64,000 bases of DNA, taken from positions 62,001 through 126,000 of the forward strand of contig PCCY01000020.1 in NCBI GenBank assembly GCA_002731875.1, given 5' to 3'. The notes below the pieces were generated by a model. The model ran no database searches. It saw nothing but the letters and a program-made list of their open reading frames with translations, and was not told where the DNA came from. This stretch comes from Roseobacter sp. (GTDB lineage: Bacteria > Pseudomonadota > Alphaproteobacteria > Rhodobacterales > Rhodobacteraceae). Position numbers and translations under genes: made by a program. This document shows positions 8,794 through 18,219 of the stretch, in pieces; the first letter of the stretch is position 1, and the number at the start of each line of letters is the position of its first letter.

Positions 8794-9831
8794 TCAGTCG
8801 AAGGTTCCGGCCACCCGTCCCAACAGCATAAAGGCCCGTACAGTGCGCGTGTCGGCCAATGCCGAAATCTCGGCGTCCGAGGCTTCTTTTTCAAAAGCGG
8901 AAAAGGCGCGGTCGAAGCGACGCAGAAAATGGTGGCCAGCATCGCGAAAGATCGGATCCTGCTTCATCCGGGCATTGGTCAGGGCCAATGAAGACCGGTC
9001 GCGGATACCGCCAAGCGCGGCTATTGTGCGCCCGCGTGCGCCTTGGGCAAATTCACGCCAGACTTCCGGGCGGGCACGATCAGGTATCAAATCGTCCATA
9101 TAAATCCCGTCCTGGCTGAGCAGTGTCAGGATATCCTGAGCCGCCTGAACCAGCTGCGACGCATTACGATCCTTGAGCGCTTTGCGCAGGGCGGCAAAGC
9201 CTTCTTCGTCTTCGGCCGTTTCGGGAAAGTTCAGGGCGCGGATGAAATCATCGTGCGACAGCGGTTGGCTCAAATCGCTCGCTTGCGTCCCTAGCGCCAG
9301 CGTAGGCTGGTCCTCGGTGACGGGGGCCTTCGCCGCTATCGCCGGGCGCGCCGCCGCGTCACGACGGGTTTGGAACATCGCCAAGGTGCTTTCCGTCTTG
9401 CGCGCGGCGGCTGCAATCTCGTCAAGCTTGCGCGAGACCGACGAGTCGCCATCAATCGACTGCCCCTGTTGCTGAGCGATATACGCATGACGGATCGCGT
9501 CGATGGCGGCTTGCAAGCGTCTGCTTTCCTCGCGCATTACGCGGCTGGCACGTGCCGCTGTGGCTGCGACCCAGATCATGCCTACGGGCAGAAACACCAC
9601 CAGCATCGTCATCAGAAAACGCAGCCCGCCATCGCTAGTGTCGGCAGGTGCGGCGGGGGGCTGCATAAGAAAAAAGATCGCAGAGGCAAGCAGCCATACG
9701 GCGCTTAGGGCAATTGCGACGATTTCGATACTTGAAATGGCGTTGTGTTCTGGCCGTGTATAGACCCCAAACGGCGTGGATCGCGCCGGTTGGCGCGGTA
9801 CCTGATTTTGGGCGGGAGGGGTATCGGTCAT
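8794..9831 (-). CDS. Conserved membrane protein of unknown function
   Basis: A 345-residue protein with two transmembrane helices, about residues 33-56 (IEIVAIALSAVWLLASAIFF) and 70-92 (FLMTMLVVFLPVGMIWVAAT). A ~60-residue polar helical stretch rich in Arg, Glu and Ala follows (RASRVMREESRRLQAAIDAI). The C-terminal half is soluble and all-helical (residues ~185-345). It contains no catalytic motif I recognise. It converges on moeA with a six-base gap and lies just downstream of greA in the same direction. It looks like a clade-restricted inner-membrane protein. Confidence 0.7.
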   Translation of the reverse strand: MTDTPPAQNQVPRQPARSTPFGVYTRPEHNAISSIEIVAIALSAVWLLASAIFFLMQPPAAPADTSDGGLRFLMTMLVVFLPVGMIWVAATAARASRVMREESRRLQAAIDAIRHAYIAQQQGQSIDGDSSVSRKLDEIAAAARKTESTLAMFQTRRDAAARPAIAAKAPVTEDQPTLALGTQASDLSQPLSHDDFIRALNFPETAEDEEGFAALRKALKDRNASQLVQAAQDILTLLSQDGIYMDDLIPDRARPEVWREFAQGARGRTIAALGGIRDRSSLALTNARMKQDPIFRDAGHHFLRRFDRAFSAFEKEASDAEISALADTRTVRAFMLLGRVAGTFD

Positions 9832-9846
9832 GACAAAAATTCCAGC

Positions 9847-10317
9847 CTAGACGAAAAGGACCTTGAGAACCTCATAAGACTTTTCACCCCCTGGCGTACG
9901 GACAGTAACACTATCGCCTTCTTCCTTCCCGATTAATGCGCGGGCAATAGGTGACTTGATGTTCAGCAGGCCTTTTTCAATATTGGCTTCGTATTCACCT
10001 ACGATCTGATAGGTCTTTTCGTTGTCAGTCTCTTCGTCGACCAAGGTCACCGTCGCCCCGAACTTGATAGAGCCGGACATCTTTGTCGGGTCGATCACTT
10101 CGGCCAAAGATATGGCACCTTCCAACTCTTTGACGCGGCCCTCGATGAATGACTGCTTTTCCTTGGCTGAATGATACTCAGCATTCTCGGAAAGGTCGCC
10201 GTGCTCGCGTGCTTCGGCGATGGCCTGAATGATTGCCGGACGTTCCACCGACTTCAAATGCTTCAGTTCTGCTTCCAAAGCGGTATGACCTGCTCGGGTC
10301 ATCGGGATTTTTTCCAT
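9847..10317 (-). CDS. greA: Transcription elongation factor GreA
   Basis: A 156-residue GreA that rescues backtracked RNA polymerase by stimulating transcript cleavage. The N-terminal coiled coil carries the acidic tip in [16 protein letters not shown]. The C-terminal FKBP-like domain ends [19 protein letters not shown] chose [11 protein letters not shown] (ATG at 10317) because it gives the exact family length. A longer frame upstream adds 34 residues unlike GreA. Confidence 0.96.
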   Translation of the reverse strand: MEKIPMTRAGHTALEAELKHLKSVERPAIIQAIAEAREHGDLSENAEYHSAKEKQSFIEGRVKELEGAISLAEVIDPTKMSGSIKFGATVTLVDEETDNEKTYQIVGEYEANIEKGLLNIKSPIARALIGKEEGDSVTVRTPGGEKSYEVLKVLFV

Positions 10318-10452
10318 GGGTGCGTCCACGCAATGAGGGTCACAGCCCCGGACCCGAGTCCGAAGGTGTAACCGATTTGAATTGACCTTTAACTGACCTA
10401 AACTGAACGACGATTGCAAGAGCGAAGTCGGCGGGTCTGCGGCAATCCGCGT

Positions 10453-10836
10453 TCAGGCATCGTATTGAACAAGCTCATACTCGATGCCATCGTGATCATG
10501 AAAGTAAAACCTGCGGCCGGGATTATAATCGGCATGGTTTTTTGGCGTAAACCCTTGAGCTTTTACAACAACTTCGGCCGCTTCCAGGTCATTGACCACG
10601 ATACCGATGTGGTTGAGCCCGCCGGTCGTATGATAGCTGCTTACCCCGGATTTAGCCCCTTCAGGCGGCGTAAACAGCGCGACGTACTGTGTATCATTGC
10701 CGATATGCATGGTGTGTCCTCCGGCGATAGCCGGCCCTTGCCAGCGGACACGCCAGCCAAAGACCCTGGTCATCCATGCGGCAGTGGCTTCGGGGTCGGA
10801 TACGGTGAAATTTGCGTGTTCTAGCTGTGCAGACAT
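10453..10836 (-). CDS. VOC family (glyoxalase/bleomycin-resistance fold) protein
   Basis: A 127-residue single vicinal-oxygen-chelate domain. The paired beta-alpha-beta-beta-beta modules begin at LEHANFTVSDPEATAAW and LNHIGIVVNDLEAAEVV. Candidate metal ligands are His in EHANF, His in NHIGIVV and Glu in GIEYELV. The substrate is unknown; a glyoxalase-like or oxidative-stress detoxification role fits. AGGAG precedes the ATG. The gene is divergent from a SoxR-type regulator. Its own promoter carries the putative SoxR operator in a 19-bp spacer, so redox induction by the neighbour is likely. Confidence 0.85.
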   Translation of the reverse strand: MSAQLEHANFTVSDPEATAAWMTRVFGWRVRWQGPAIAGGHTMHIGNDTQYVALFTPPEGAKSGVSSYHTTGGLNHIGIVVNDLEAAEVVVKAQGFTPKNHADYNPGRRFYFHDHDGIEYELVQYDA

Positions 10837-10872
10837 TCTCGGTCTCCTGTTTATGCTACGTTGACCCTGAGG

Positions 10873-10903
10873 TTTGTAATTTCTAAACCTAACTTTAGGT
10901 CAA
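10873..10903 (-). promoter_or_regulatory. MerR/SoxR-type promoter of the VOC gene
   Basis: Read leftward there is TTGACC (10898-10903), a 19-base spacer, then TACAAA (10873-10878). A 14-base dyad ACCTAA-CT-TTAGGT (10887-10900) overlaps the -35 and the spacer. An over-long 19-bp spacer carrying a dyad is the hallmark of promoters that MerR-family activators untwist, as SoxR does at soxS. The regulator gene starts 20 bases to the right. The start of transcription would fall near 10866, about 30 bases before the VOC start codon. Confidence 0.75.
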
Positions 10904-10923
10904 GGAAAATTTTGAGGTGATAT

Positions 10924-11376
10924 ATGGCGCTGAATGAGGGCCTGTCGATCGGTGCATTGGCGCGGCGCACGGGGTTGGCTGTTTCGGCGATCCGCTATTA
11001 CGAGGCGCAGGGGCTGATCAAGCCTTGGCGCAATGGGGGTGGGCAGCGGCGGTTCAACCGCGCCGATCTGCGACGGTTGAGCTTTGTAATGATTGCGCAG
11101 CAATTCGGCTACACGCTCCCGCAGATCAGGCAAGAGCTCGACCGTCTGCCGGACGGGCGCACGCCGACCAAGGGCGATTGGACGAGGATCAGCAAATCTT
11201 TTCGCGCAACGTTGAACCAGCGTATCGAGATGTTGACGCGGTTGCGCGATGATCTTGACGGTTGCATCGGCTGTGGCTGCCTGAGCCTGAAGGCCTGCGC
11301 GTTGTATAACCCACATGACAAGGCCGGCGAAAAGGGGCAGGGCCCGCGGTACCTTATGGGCGACCCGCGCAGCTAA
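10924..11376 (+). CDS. soxR: Redox-sensitive transcriptional activator SoxR
   Basis: A 150-residue MerR-family regulator. An N-terminal winged helix (SIGALARRTGLAVSAIRYYE) is followed by a dimerisation helix. The [2Fe-2S] motif has Cys at 114, 117, 119 and 125 (CIGCGCLSLKAC), spacing CX2CXCX5C as in SoxR. The oxidised cluster activates target promoters after redox-active compounds or superoxide. The divergent VOC gene is the obvious local target, and no soxS is present, as in most non-enteric bacteria. GAGG precedes the ATG. Confidence 0.95.
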   Translation: MALNEGLSIGALARRTGLAVSAIRYYEAQGLIKPWRNGGGQRRFNRADLRRLSFVMIAQQFGYTLPQIRQELDRLPDGRTPTKGDWTRISKSFRATLNQRIEMLTRLRDDLDGCIGCGCLSLKACALYNPHDKAGEKGQGPRYLMGDPRS

Positions 11377-11404
11377 GCAATTTTGCATGGCGAAACATTA
11401 TTGC

Positions 11405-11437
11405 TGCATCCGCGACATTTAGGATGCAAACTGTCGC
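11405..11437. repeat. Two interleaved inverted repeats upstream of ETF-QO gene
   Basis: TGCATCC (11405-11411) pairs with GGATGCA (11422-11428). GCGACA (11412-11417) pairs with TGTCGC (11432-11437). The arms interleave in the order a-b-a'-b', which in RNA would be a compact pseudoknot and in DNA two overlapping dyads. It lies in the 155-base gap between soxR and the ETF-QO gene. A role is not established. Confidence 0.4.
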
Positions 11438-11531
11438 AACGACCCAATTTTACGCCGTGTCGTGATTGCAAAGCCAATCGCGCTAGTTTAGCCAAATCCA
11501 AACCCGTTTTCTGCCCGAAGAGGAGCCCCGA

Positions 11532-13181
11532 ATGGCCGAAGTTGAACGCGAAACAATGGAATATGACGTCGTAATCGTCGGTGCGGGCCCTGCCGGGCTG
11601 TCCGCCGCGATCCGTCTAAAGCAATTGGATGCCGACTGTAATGTGGTCGTGCTGGAAAAAGGGTCTGAAGTCGGGGCGCATATTTTGTCCGGCGCGGTGC
11701 TGGACCCGATTGGCCTGGACGCGCTGATGCCTGACTGGCGGGACAAAGGCGCACCGGTCAAGGTGAAGGTCAAGGAAGACAACTTCTATATGCTCGGCGA
11801 GGCAGGCAAGATACGGGTTCCGAACTTCCCGATGCCGCCCCTGATGAGCAACCACGGCAACTATATCGTGTCGATGGCCAACGTTTGCCGATGGATGGCA
11901 GAACAGGCCGAAGAGCTGGGGGTGGAGATTTTCCCTGGGATGGCCTGCTCCGAACTGGTTTACGGGGAAAACGGTGAAATCAAGGGCGTTGTTGCAGGTG
12001 AGTTCGGTATCAGCCCGGACGGCACCAAGGGTGACAGCTATGAACCCGGTATGGAATTGCACGGCAAGTATGTTTTCCTGTCTGAAGGGGTGCGCGGTAG
12101 CCTGTCCAAGCAGGTGATTGCGAAATATGAACTGGATGTGGGGAAAGAACCGCAGAAATACGGTCTTGGCATGAAGGAAATCTGGGAAATCGACCCGGCC
12201 AAGCATAAAGAGGGTACCGTAACCCACACCATGGGCTGGCCTTTGAACAGCAACGCCGGGGGTGGATCGTTCATTTACCACATCGAAAACAATCAGGTCT
12301 ATGTCGGGTTCGTCGTCCATCTGGGATATAAAAATCCTCACGTATTCCCGTATATGGAATTCCAGCGCTTCAAGCATCACCCGATGGTCGCGGAACTGCT
12401 GAAGGGCGGCAAACGGGTGGCCTATGGCGCACGGGCAATCACCGAAGGTGGTTTCCAATCCATGCCCAAAATGGTCGCTCCGGGTGTGGCACTGCTGGGA
12501 TGTTCGGTAGGGATGGTCAACGTACCCCGGATCAAGGGTAACCATAACGCCATGCTTTCCGGCAAGGCAGCCGCAGAAGCCGCACATGAGGCCATCAAGT
12601 CTGGCCGCAGTGGCGACGAACTGACCAGCTATGAGGCTGAGGTTCGGGATGGAAAAATTGGCAAGGACCTGGAAAAGGTTCGCAACGTCAAACCGTTATG
12701 GAGCAAATACGGGCTTATGACGTCACTTGTCGTGGGTGGTTTTGACATGTGGACGAACACTTTCGGCTTTTCGCTGATGGGTACGCTAAAGCATGGCAAG
12801 ACCGATGCCGAAGCGACCGAAAAAGCCAATAAGCACAAAAAGATCGACTATCCTAAGCCTGATGGAAAGCTGAGCTTTGACCGTCTGACCAACGTGGCGT
12901 TTTCGTTTACCAACCATGACGAAAACCAGCCTGCGCATCTCAAGCTCAAGGATCCGTCGGTACCTGTCAGGGTAAACCTGCCGGAATACGCCGGACCATC
13001 AGCGCGATATTGCCCTGCCGGGGTCTACGAATTTGTGGAGGAAGCGGGAAAGGACCCGCGCTTTGTGATCAACTTCCAGAACTGCGTGCATTGCAAAACC
13101 TGTGATATCAAGGATCCCACGCAAAACATCGTCTGGACCACCCCGCAGGGTGGGGATGGACCGAATTACCCCAACATGTAA
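11532..13181 (+). CDS. Electron transfer flavoprotein-ubiquinone oxidoreductase
   Basis: A 549-residue membrane-associated flavoprotein. It passes electrons from acyl-CoA and amine dehydrogenases, via ETF, to ubiquinone. FAD-binding VVIVGAGPAGLSAAIRL lies near residue 13. LLGCSVGMVNVPRIKG is near residue 318. The C-terminal [4Fe-4S] motif has Cys in RYCPAGVYE, NCVHCKTCDIKDP and neighbouring positions. The length equals that of full ETF-QO. A GAGGAG ribosome site precedes the ATG by eight bases. It links functionally with the acyl-CoA dehydrogenase at the window start. Confidence 0.96.
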   Translation: MAEVERETMEYDVVIVGAGPAGLSAAIRLKQLDADCNVVVLEKGSEVGAHILSGAVLDPIGLDALMPDWRDKGAPVKVKVKEDNFYMLGEAGKIRVPNFPMPPLMSNHGNYIVSMANVCRWMAEQAEELGVEIFPGMACSELVYGENGEIKGVVAGEFGISPDGTKGDSYEPGMELHGKYVFLSEGVRGSLSKQVIAKYELDVGKEPQKYGLGMKEIWEIDPAKHKEGTVTHTMGWPLNSNAGGGSFIYHIENNQVYVGFVVHLGYKNPHVFPYMEFQRFKHHPMVAELLKGGKRVAYGARAITEGGFQSMPKMVAPGVALLGCSVGMVNVPRIKGNHNAMLSGKAAAEAAHEAIKSGRSGDELTSYEAEVRDGKIGKDLEKVRNVKPLWSKYGLMTSLVVGGFDMWTNTFGFSLMGTLKHGKTDAEATEKANKHKKIDYPKPDGKLSFDRLTNVAFSFTNHDENQPAHLKLKDPSVPVRVNLPEYAGPSARYCPAGVYEFVEEAGKDPRFVINFQNCVHCKTCDIKDPTQNIVWTTPQGGDGPNYPNM

Positions 13182-13204
13182 GAGAACTTGCAAACAAGAA
13201 GTTA

Positions 13205-13232
13205 AAAAAGGCGTGTCACGGCACGCCTTTTT
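13205..13232 (+). terminator. Rho-independent terminator after ETF-QO gene
   Basis: GGCGTG (13210-13215), a six-base loop, then CACGCC (13222-13227) and TTTTT. Flanking A and T runs extend the stem to 11 pairs. It is 24 bases after the stop codon. Confidence 0.88.
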
Positions 13233-13343
13233 CGCGACCTTTCGCCGATTGCGGATATAGAATCGGCGCAGTCAGATAGGTACCATTGCGCTCGGCATCG
13301 AAACTGATAGCTTTATGACCAAAGCAAAATGAGGCGAGCCACA

Positions 13344-15062
13344 ATGTTCCGTAAACACCGTTCCTTCGTAAGTGCTCTCGCTCTGAGCTTGAGCATGGCT
13401 GTCCCTGTTGCGGCAGATTCCGTATCGGGGGCGTACTTGGCCGGACGTTACGCATCGATGCGAAGCGATTTTGCCGAGGCCGCGCGATATTACGGAGAAG
13501 CATTGGCCAAAGAGCCAAATAATGTCGAATTCCAGGAAAGCACGGTTCTGGCTTATCTCTCCTTGGGCGACATAGACAAAGCTTTGCCCCTGGCGCGGGT
13601 CATCACCAGCGGGGAACAGTCCAGTCAGGTGGCATATCTGGTGACGACGGCAGGCATGGCGCAAGCCGAAGACTACCAAGGTCTGTTGGATCAAAACGCC
13701 GACACCGGGGGCATCGGCCCTTGGGTGGACGGATTGATCAAGGCTTGGGCATATGTCGGCATCGGGGACATGACCGCCGCGATCGAAAAATTCGATGAGC
13801 TGAGCACCGAGGCGGGGATGCAAGGGTTTGTCTTGTATCACAAGGCGCTGGCGCTCGCTTCGGTCGGTGATTTCGAGGGTGCCGATGCAATATTCGGATC
13901 AAATATGGCGGGGTCGGCGGGACAAACCCGACGAGGCGTCATTGCACGGGCCGAAATACTGGGTCAACTTGGCCGCAAGGATCAGGCGCTGTCGTTGCTG
14001 GCTGCCAGTTTCGGCGACAGCATGGACCCCGAACTTGAGACGTTGATGAACGTCCTGAAGGGGGATGAGCCGGTAAGTTTCGGGCAGGTTCCCGATGCAA
14101 AAGCCGGTATTGCTGAAGTGTTCTTTACCTTTGCTTCGGTTCTGCGCAATGAATCGGCAGGCGATCACTATGTCTTGCTGTATTCCCGAATTGCACGGTA
14201 TCTGCGGCCCGATCACATTGACGATTTGCTTTTGACAGCCGATTTGCTGGAAAATATCGGCCAGTACGATTTGGCGATGCAGGAATTGCAGGCTGTGCCT
14301 GCCGACAATCCGGCTTACCATGCGGCAGAACTGGGGCGTGCCGCCATTTTGCGACGCTCAGATAAGCCCGAACAGGCTATCGAAGTCCTCAAGCAACTCA
14401 CCCGAAGCTATGGAGAACTGCCTTCGGTTCACTCTGCGTTGGGCGATGCTCTGCGGGCACAAGATGATTTTACTGGCGCGATAAAGGCTTATGGTCGCGC
14501 CCTTGAACTTACCCCGAAGACCAATCCCCAGCGATGGGTATTGCTTTACGCACGCGGTATCGCCGAAGAACGCAGCGGTGACGGCAAAGCCGCCGAAAGT
14601 GATTTCAGAGCAGCGTTGGAAATCAACCCCGATCAGCCTCAGGTCTTGAACTTCCTGGGATATTCGTTGGTTGAGCAAGGGCGCAACCTGGACGAGGCAT
14701 TGAACATGATTGAGCGTGCAGTCGCCGGAAGCCCAAACTCAGGCTATATCGTGGATTCGCTCGGGTGGGTGTTGTACCGGTTAGGGCGCTATGACGAAGC
14801 CGTAGCGCAGATGGAACGGGCGGCGGAACTGGTGGCGGTAGACGCCGTGGTCAACGATCACTTGGGCGATGTATACTGGGCGGTCGGCCGCAAGCGCGAA
14901 GCTGAATTTCAGTGGCGCCGGGCACTGTCATTTGTTGACCCCCAGGATAACGACAGCGAGGCTGACCCCAAACGGATCCGACGCAAGCTGGAGGTTGGAC
15001 TGGATGCCGTGCTGGCAGAAGAGGGGGCGTCACCGTTGATCAAGGTATCCGTCAGTAAATGA
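13344..15062 (+). CDS. Secreted/periplasmic TPR-repeat protein
   Basis: A 572-residue protein with a Sec signal peptide (basic head, then [15 protein letters not shown]), so it should act in the periplasm or at the outer membrane. Tetratricopeptide units are visible throughout, for example [20 protein letters not shown] near residue 45 and [17 protein letters not shown] near residue 385. [19 protein letters not shown] lies near residue 490. TPR arrays scaffold protein complexes. No enzyme domain is present. The start at 13344 has GAGG nine bases upstream; an earlier ATG at 13329 has none. It overlaps ispE by four bases. Confidence 0.85.
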   Translation: MFRKHRSFVSALALSLSMAVPVAADSVSGAYLAGRYASMRSDFAEAARYYGEALAKEPNNVEFQESTVLAYLSLGDIDKALPLARVITSGEQSSQVAYLVTTAGMAQAEDYQGLLDQNADTGGIGPWVDGLIKAWAYVGIGDMTAAIEKFDELSTEAGMQGFVLYHKALALASVGDFEGADAIFGSNMAGSAGQTRRGVIARAEILGQLGRKDQALSLLAASFGDSMDPELETLMNVLKGDEPVSFGQVPDAKAGIAEVFFTFASVLRNESAGDHYVLLYSRIARYLRPDHIDDLLLTADLLENIGQYDLAMQELQAVPADNPAYHAAELGRAAILRRSDKPEQAIEVLKQLTRSYGELPSVHSALGDALRAQDDFTGAIKAYGRALELTPKTNPQRWVLLYARGIAEERSGDGKAAESDFRAALEINPDQPQVLNFLGYSLVEQGRNLDEALNMIERAVAGSPNSGYIVDSLGWVLYRLGRYDEAVAQMERAAELVAVDAVVNDHLGDVYWAVGRKREAEFQWRRALSFVDPQDNDSEADPKRIRRKLEVGLDAVLAEEGASPLIKVSVSK

Positions 15063-15916
15063 AATCCAACGGTGCCGCGTTAGGTCTGGCCGCGTCGCAG
15101 CCAGCTTGGGCTAAAGTCAACCTGACGCTCCATGTGACCGGACAACGCCCTGACGGCTATCATCTGTTGGATAGTCTCGTCGTACGGGCCGAAGTCGGCG
15201 ATATGCTGAATGTCGCGCCATCAGAGCAGCTAGAGCTTTATATCGACGGGCCCTTTGCAGATGGTGCGCCGCTTGATGATCGAAATCTGGTCATTCGTGC
15301 CGCGCGCCTGCTGGACGGCGGCAAAGGCCGGGGCGCGCGTCTGCACTTGACCAAGGGATTACCTGCCGCTGCTGGAATTGGGGGCGGTTCCGCCGATGCC
15401 GCCGCGGCACTGCAAACCCTGTCAGTCCACTGGGGGGTGCCAGTTCCACAGGATGTGTCCCGATTGGGTGCGGATGTTCCGGTCTGTTTGCACAGCTTGC
15501 CCCAAAGGATGCGCGGTGTAGGGGAGGATCTATCACCCGCAGGTCCGTTGCCGCAGTGCTGGCTGGTATTGGTCAATCCAAACGTGTCAGTTTCGACGCC
15601 CGAGATTTTCGCTGGATTAGAGAGCCGAGCCAACCCGCCGATGCCCCAGGTGTTGCCGGTCTTTGAATCTACCGCTGCTTTCGCCGCATGGCTGGGGACG
15701 CAACGCAACGACCTTGAACCGGCCGCCATCCAAGCAGTGCCCGAAATCGCCATATGTTTGCGCACGTTGCAGGACGCGCTGCTTGCACGGATGTCCGGTT
15801 CAGGGGCAACGTGCTTTGGCTTGTACGAAACCGATGCGGCAGCCCGTCACGCAGCCGCGCGAATCGAAAAAAACCATCCCGGGTGGTGGGTTGCCGCGGC
15901 ACCCGTGATCAGTTGA
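15059..15916 (+). CDS. ispE: 4-diphosphocytidyl-2-C-methyl-D-erythritol kinase IspE
   Basis: A GHMP-family kinase that phosphorylates CDP-methylerythritol in the non-mevalonate isoprenoid pathway. Its 285 residues are typical. Motifs are [19 protein letters not shown] at the N-terminus, the ATP loop [18 protein letters not shown] near residue 100, and [12 protein letters not shown] near residue 245. It is translationally coupled to the TPR gene by ATGA. The convergent prenyl synthase, which uses the pathway's products, overlaps its 3' end by eight bases. Confidence 0.95.
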   Translation: MKSNGAALGLAASQPAWAKVNLTLHVTGQRPDGYHLLDSLVVRAEVGDMLNVAPSEQLELYIDGPFADGAPLDDRNLVIRAARLLDGGKGRGARLHLTKGLPAAAGIGGGSADAAAALQTLSVHWGVPVPQDVSRLGADVPVCLHSLPQRMRGVGEDLSPAGPLPQCWLVLVNPNVSVSTPEIFAGLESRANPPMPQVLPVFESTAAFAAWLGTQRNDLEPAAIQAVPEIAICLRTLQDALLARMSGSGATCFGLYETDAAARHAAARIEKNHPGWWVAAAPVIS

Positions 15917-16907
15917 TCCGGGAAACCACGTAATCGGCCAGATCACAGAGCATCTCGCGTAGCTCATGATCAGGCAGCGCGCCAAGCGCGCCTTTTGCCA
16001 ATTCGGCCCACTCCAGCGCCTGCGCCTTGGTGTCACGCAGTGCCCCGTGTTTGTGGAGCAGGGTCAACGCGTGTTCCAGATCACCGTTATCTTGATGACC
16101 TTTTTCGATCGTGCGGACCCAAAATTCGCGTTCATCGGCGTCTGCCTTGGCGACCGCTTTTATCAACGGCAACGTCAGCTTGCGTTCACGAAAATCATCG
16201 CCGATGTTTTTGCCTATCGTTTGGCTGTCACCTTGAAAATCCAACAAATCATCGACAATTTGGAACGCGATACCAAGAGCGTCGCCGTAGTCGTACAAAG
16301 CGCGTTCTTGTTCGGCAGAGGCCCCGGCGATCACGCCCCCAACTTGGGTCGCTGCTGAGAACAGGGCCGCTGTCTTGCCACGAACAACCTTGAGGTAGAT
16401 GTCTTCGTCGGTACCAAGATTTTGTGCCGCGGTCAGCTGCAATACTTCGCCTTCGGCGATCGTCGCAGAGGCGTTGGCCAGAATTGCCAGTACCTTTATG
16501 TTGTTGGTTTCAGTCATCAACTGAAAACTGCGCGCAAACAGGTAATCGCCCACTAACACCGAAGACTTGTTATCCCACAAAAGATTCGCCGTTGGGCGGC
16601 CTCTTCGCTGCGCGCTTTCATCAACCACGTCATCATGCAAAAGCGTGGCGGTGTGGATGAACTCTACGGTGGCAGCAAGGTGGATGTGATACCGCCCCTG
16701 ATATCCGCACAGATGAGCAGTAGCCAACGTGAGCATGGGGCGCAGACGCTTGCCTCCCGCCTCGATCAGATGGGCCGTGACTTCGGGGATTCGGGGCGCG
16801 TGTTCCGACGCCATGCGATGCCGGATCAGTTCGTTTACGGCCGTTAAATCATCTTTAAGATAAGTGGCCATGCGGTCATGCGGTTTTCTTGTTTTCTCGT
16901 TCGTCAT
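15909..16907 (-). CDS. Polyprenyl diphosphate synthase (ubiquinone side-chain type)
   Basis: A 332-residue trans-prenyltransferase that elongates isoprenoid diphosphates, most likely to the octa- or decaprenyl chain used for ubiquinone. The first Asp-rich motif is in [15 protein letters not shown] near residue 90. The second is in [13 protein letters not shown] near residue 215. Also present is [18 protein letters not shown]. Length and motif spacing fit IspB/IdsA enzymes. Chain length cannot be read from sequence alone. Its convergent position beside ispE is thematically consistent. Confidence 0.92.
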   Translation of the reverse strand: MTNEKTRKPHDRMATYLKDDLTAVNELIRHRMASEHAPRIPEVTAHLIEAGGKRLRPMLTLATAHLCGYQGRYHIHLAATVEFIHTATLLHDDVVDESAQRRGRPTANLLWDNKSSVLVGDYLFARSFQLMTETNNIKVLAILANASATIAEGEVLQLTAAQNLGTDEDIYLKVVRGKTAALFSAATQVGGVIAGASAEQERALYDYGDALGIAFQIVDDLLDFQGDSQTIGKNIGDDFRERKLTLPLIKAVAKADADEREFWVRTIEKGHQDNGDLEHALTLLHKHGALRDTKAQALEWAELAKGALGALPDHELREMLCDLADYVVSRIN

Positions 16908-16966
16908 CTACATGACCTTAATTAGAAGGCTCGACAATCCAACCGGATTGCCCTTACATCTCTGTT

Positions 16967-17188
16967 ATGAAGGAACTTTTACGCACGACCGATCCGACGA
17001 TCATTGCCTTTGCCAGCGCCCTTCTTCAGGGCGAGGATATAGACTGCTTTGCACTGGACGTAAACATGAGCGTGCTTGAAGGTGGCATCGGTATTTTTCC
17101 CCGCCGACTGATGGTTCACGACGATGATCACAGTGCTGCGGCGGAAATTTTGCGCGATAATGATATTCCCAGTGGCCTGCCCGAATAG
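16967..17188 (+). CDS. DUF2007 domain protein
   Basis: A 73-residue soluble protein starting MKELLRTTDPTIIAFASALL, the pattern of the short DUF2007 (putative signal-transducing) family. It is divergent from the prenyl synthase, with a ~60-base shared upstream region. The next gene begins immediately after its stop, so the two are probably cotranscribed. Function is unknown. Confidence 0.82.
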   Translation: MKELLRTTDPTIIAFASALLQGEDIDCFALDVNMSVLEGGIGIFPRRLMVHDDDHSAAAEILRDNDIPSGLPE

Positions 17189-17192
17189 TTAC

Positions 17193-17942
17193 GTGCAACA
17201 ATTTGCCCCGGACGATTTGACACATGACGCATTCTTGGGCGGCAAGCTGTACTTATGGCAGCCGCGAAAAGGGTATCGCGCGGGTGTCGACCCGGTTTTA
17301 TTGGCCGCAACTGTGCCGGCATCGCCGGGCCAGCGGGTGCTTGAGCTGGGATGCGGGGTTGGTGCGGCATCGCTTTGCCTTGGTACGCGGATCGCGGGCC
17401 TGCGCCTGACAGGGGTTGAGCTTCAACCAGCCTACGCAGACCTTGCGCGCCGCAATAGCCCGGAATTTGAAGTGGTCGTCGCGGATTTGGCTGATATGCC
17501 ACTCGCTTTGCGAGAACGGCAGTTTGACCATGTGTTGGCCAACCCGCCCTATTTCGATCGGGACGCATCAGTGGCCGCGAAAAACCGGGGCCGCGAGACT
17601 GCATTGGGTGAACAGACCCCGCTTGAGACATGGGTAAAGATGGCCGCGCGGCGACTTGCGCCCAAGGGGCAGGCGCATTTCATACATCGGGCCGAACGTT
17701 TGCCCGATCTGATCCGTGCCTTGCCAAAGGACATGGGGAGCATCGAAGTACTGCCCATCGCGCCGCGGGTTGGCCGCTTGGCCGAACTTGTCATCTTGCG
17801 GGCCCGCAAAAATGGCCGGGCGGCATTCCGGTTGAATCCGCCGCTTGTGATGCATCAGGGCCCGGTACATGTTTCTGACGGAGACAGTTTTGTCTCGAAA
17901 GTGCGGGCAGTGTTGCGTGACGGGGCCGCACTGGAGTTTTAA
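17193..17942 (+). CDS. tRNA1(Val) adenine N6-methyltransferase-like protein
   Basis: A class I SAM-dependent methyltransferase of ~249 residues. SAM motif I is VLELGCGVGAASLCLG. The catalytic N6-adenine motif is ANPPYFDRD. The head LTHDAFLGGKLYLWQPRKGY matches the TrmN6 family, which methylates A37 of tRNA1(Val). The start is uncertain. GTG 17193 gives the usual short head, while ATG 17160 would overlap the preceding DUF2007 gene by 29 bases. Confidence 0.85.
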   Translation: MQQFAPDDLTHDAFLGGKLYLWQPRKGYRAGVDPVLLAATVPASPGQRVLELGCGVGAASLCLGTRIAGLRLTGVELQPAYADLARRNSPEFEVVVADLADMPLALRERQFDHVLANPPYFDRDASVAAKNRGRETALGEQTPLETWVKMAARRLAPKGQAHFIHRAERLPDLIRALPKDMGSIEVLPIAPRVGRLAELVILRARKNGRAAFRLNPPLVMHQGPVHVSDGDSFVSKVRAVLRDGAALEF

Positions 17943-18054
17943 GCATTAACTGGCCGATCGCTCAATTTGTCGAAACATATGCTGCGGTGCCGCGTGACAG
18001 GCAAAATATTTCGTGCTTCACTGATCCTACGCAACACATCAGAAGGAGAGATAT

Positions 18055-18219
18055 ATGGCTTTTGACGCACATCTGGATGCTCTGAAACGCAAGCATTCGG
18101 CGATGAGCGACGCTGTAGAGAAAGCGCAGCGATCACCTGGAATTGACGACCTTAAAGTTGCGAATATGAAAAAAGAAAAACTTCGCCTTAAAGAAGAAAT
18201 TACCCGACTCTCAACCTAG
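18055..18219 (+). CDS. YdcH family (DUF465) small protein
   Basis: A 54-residue charged helical protein, MAFDAHLDALKRKHSAMSDA at the N-terminus and KEKLRLKEEITRL near the end. These are the heptad-like features of the YdcH/DUF465 family. AAGGAGAG lies 6-10 bases before the ATG, a strong ribosome site. The stop codon sits in CTAG, shared with the stop of the convergent transporter gene. Function is unknown. A second family member lies at 59413-59637. Confidence 0.88.
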   Translation: MAFDAHLDALKRKHSAMSDAVEKAQRSPGIDDLKVANMKKEKLRLKEEITRLST

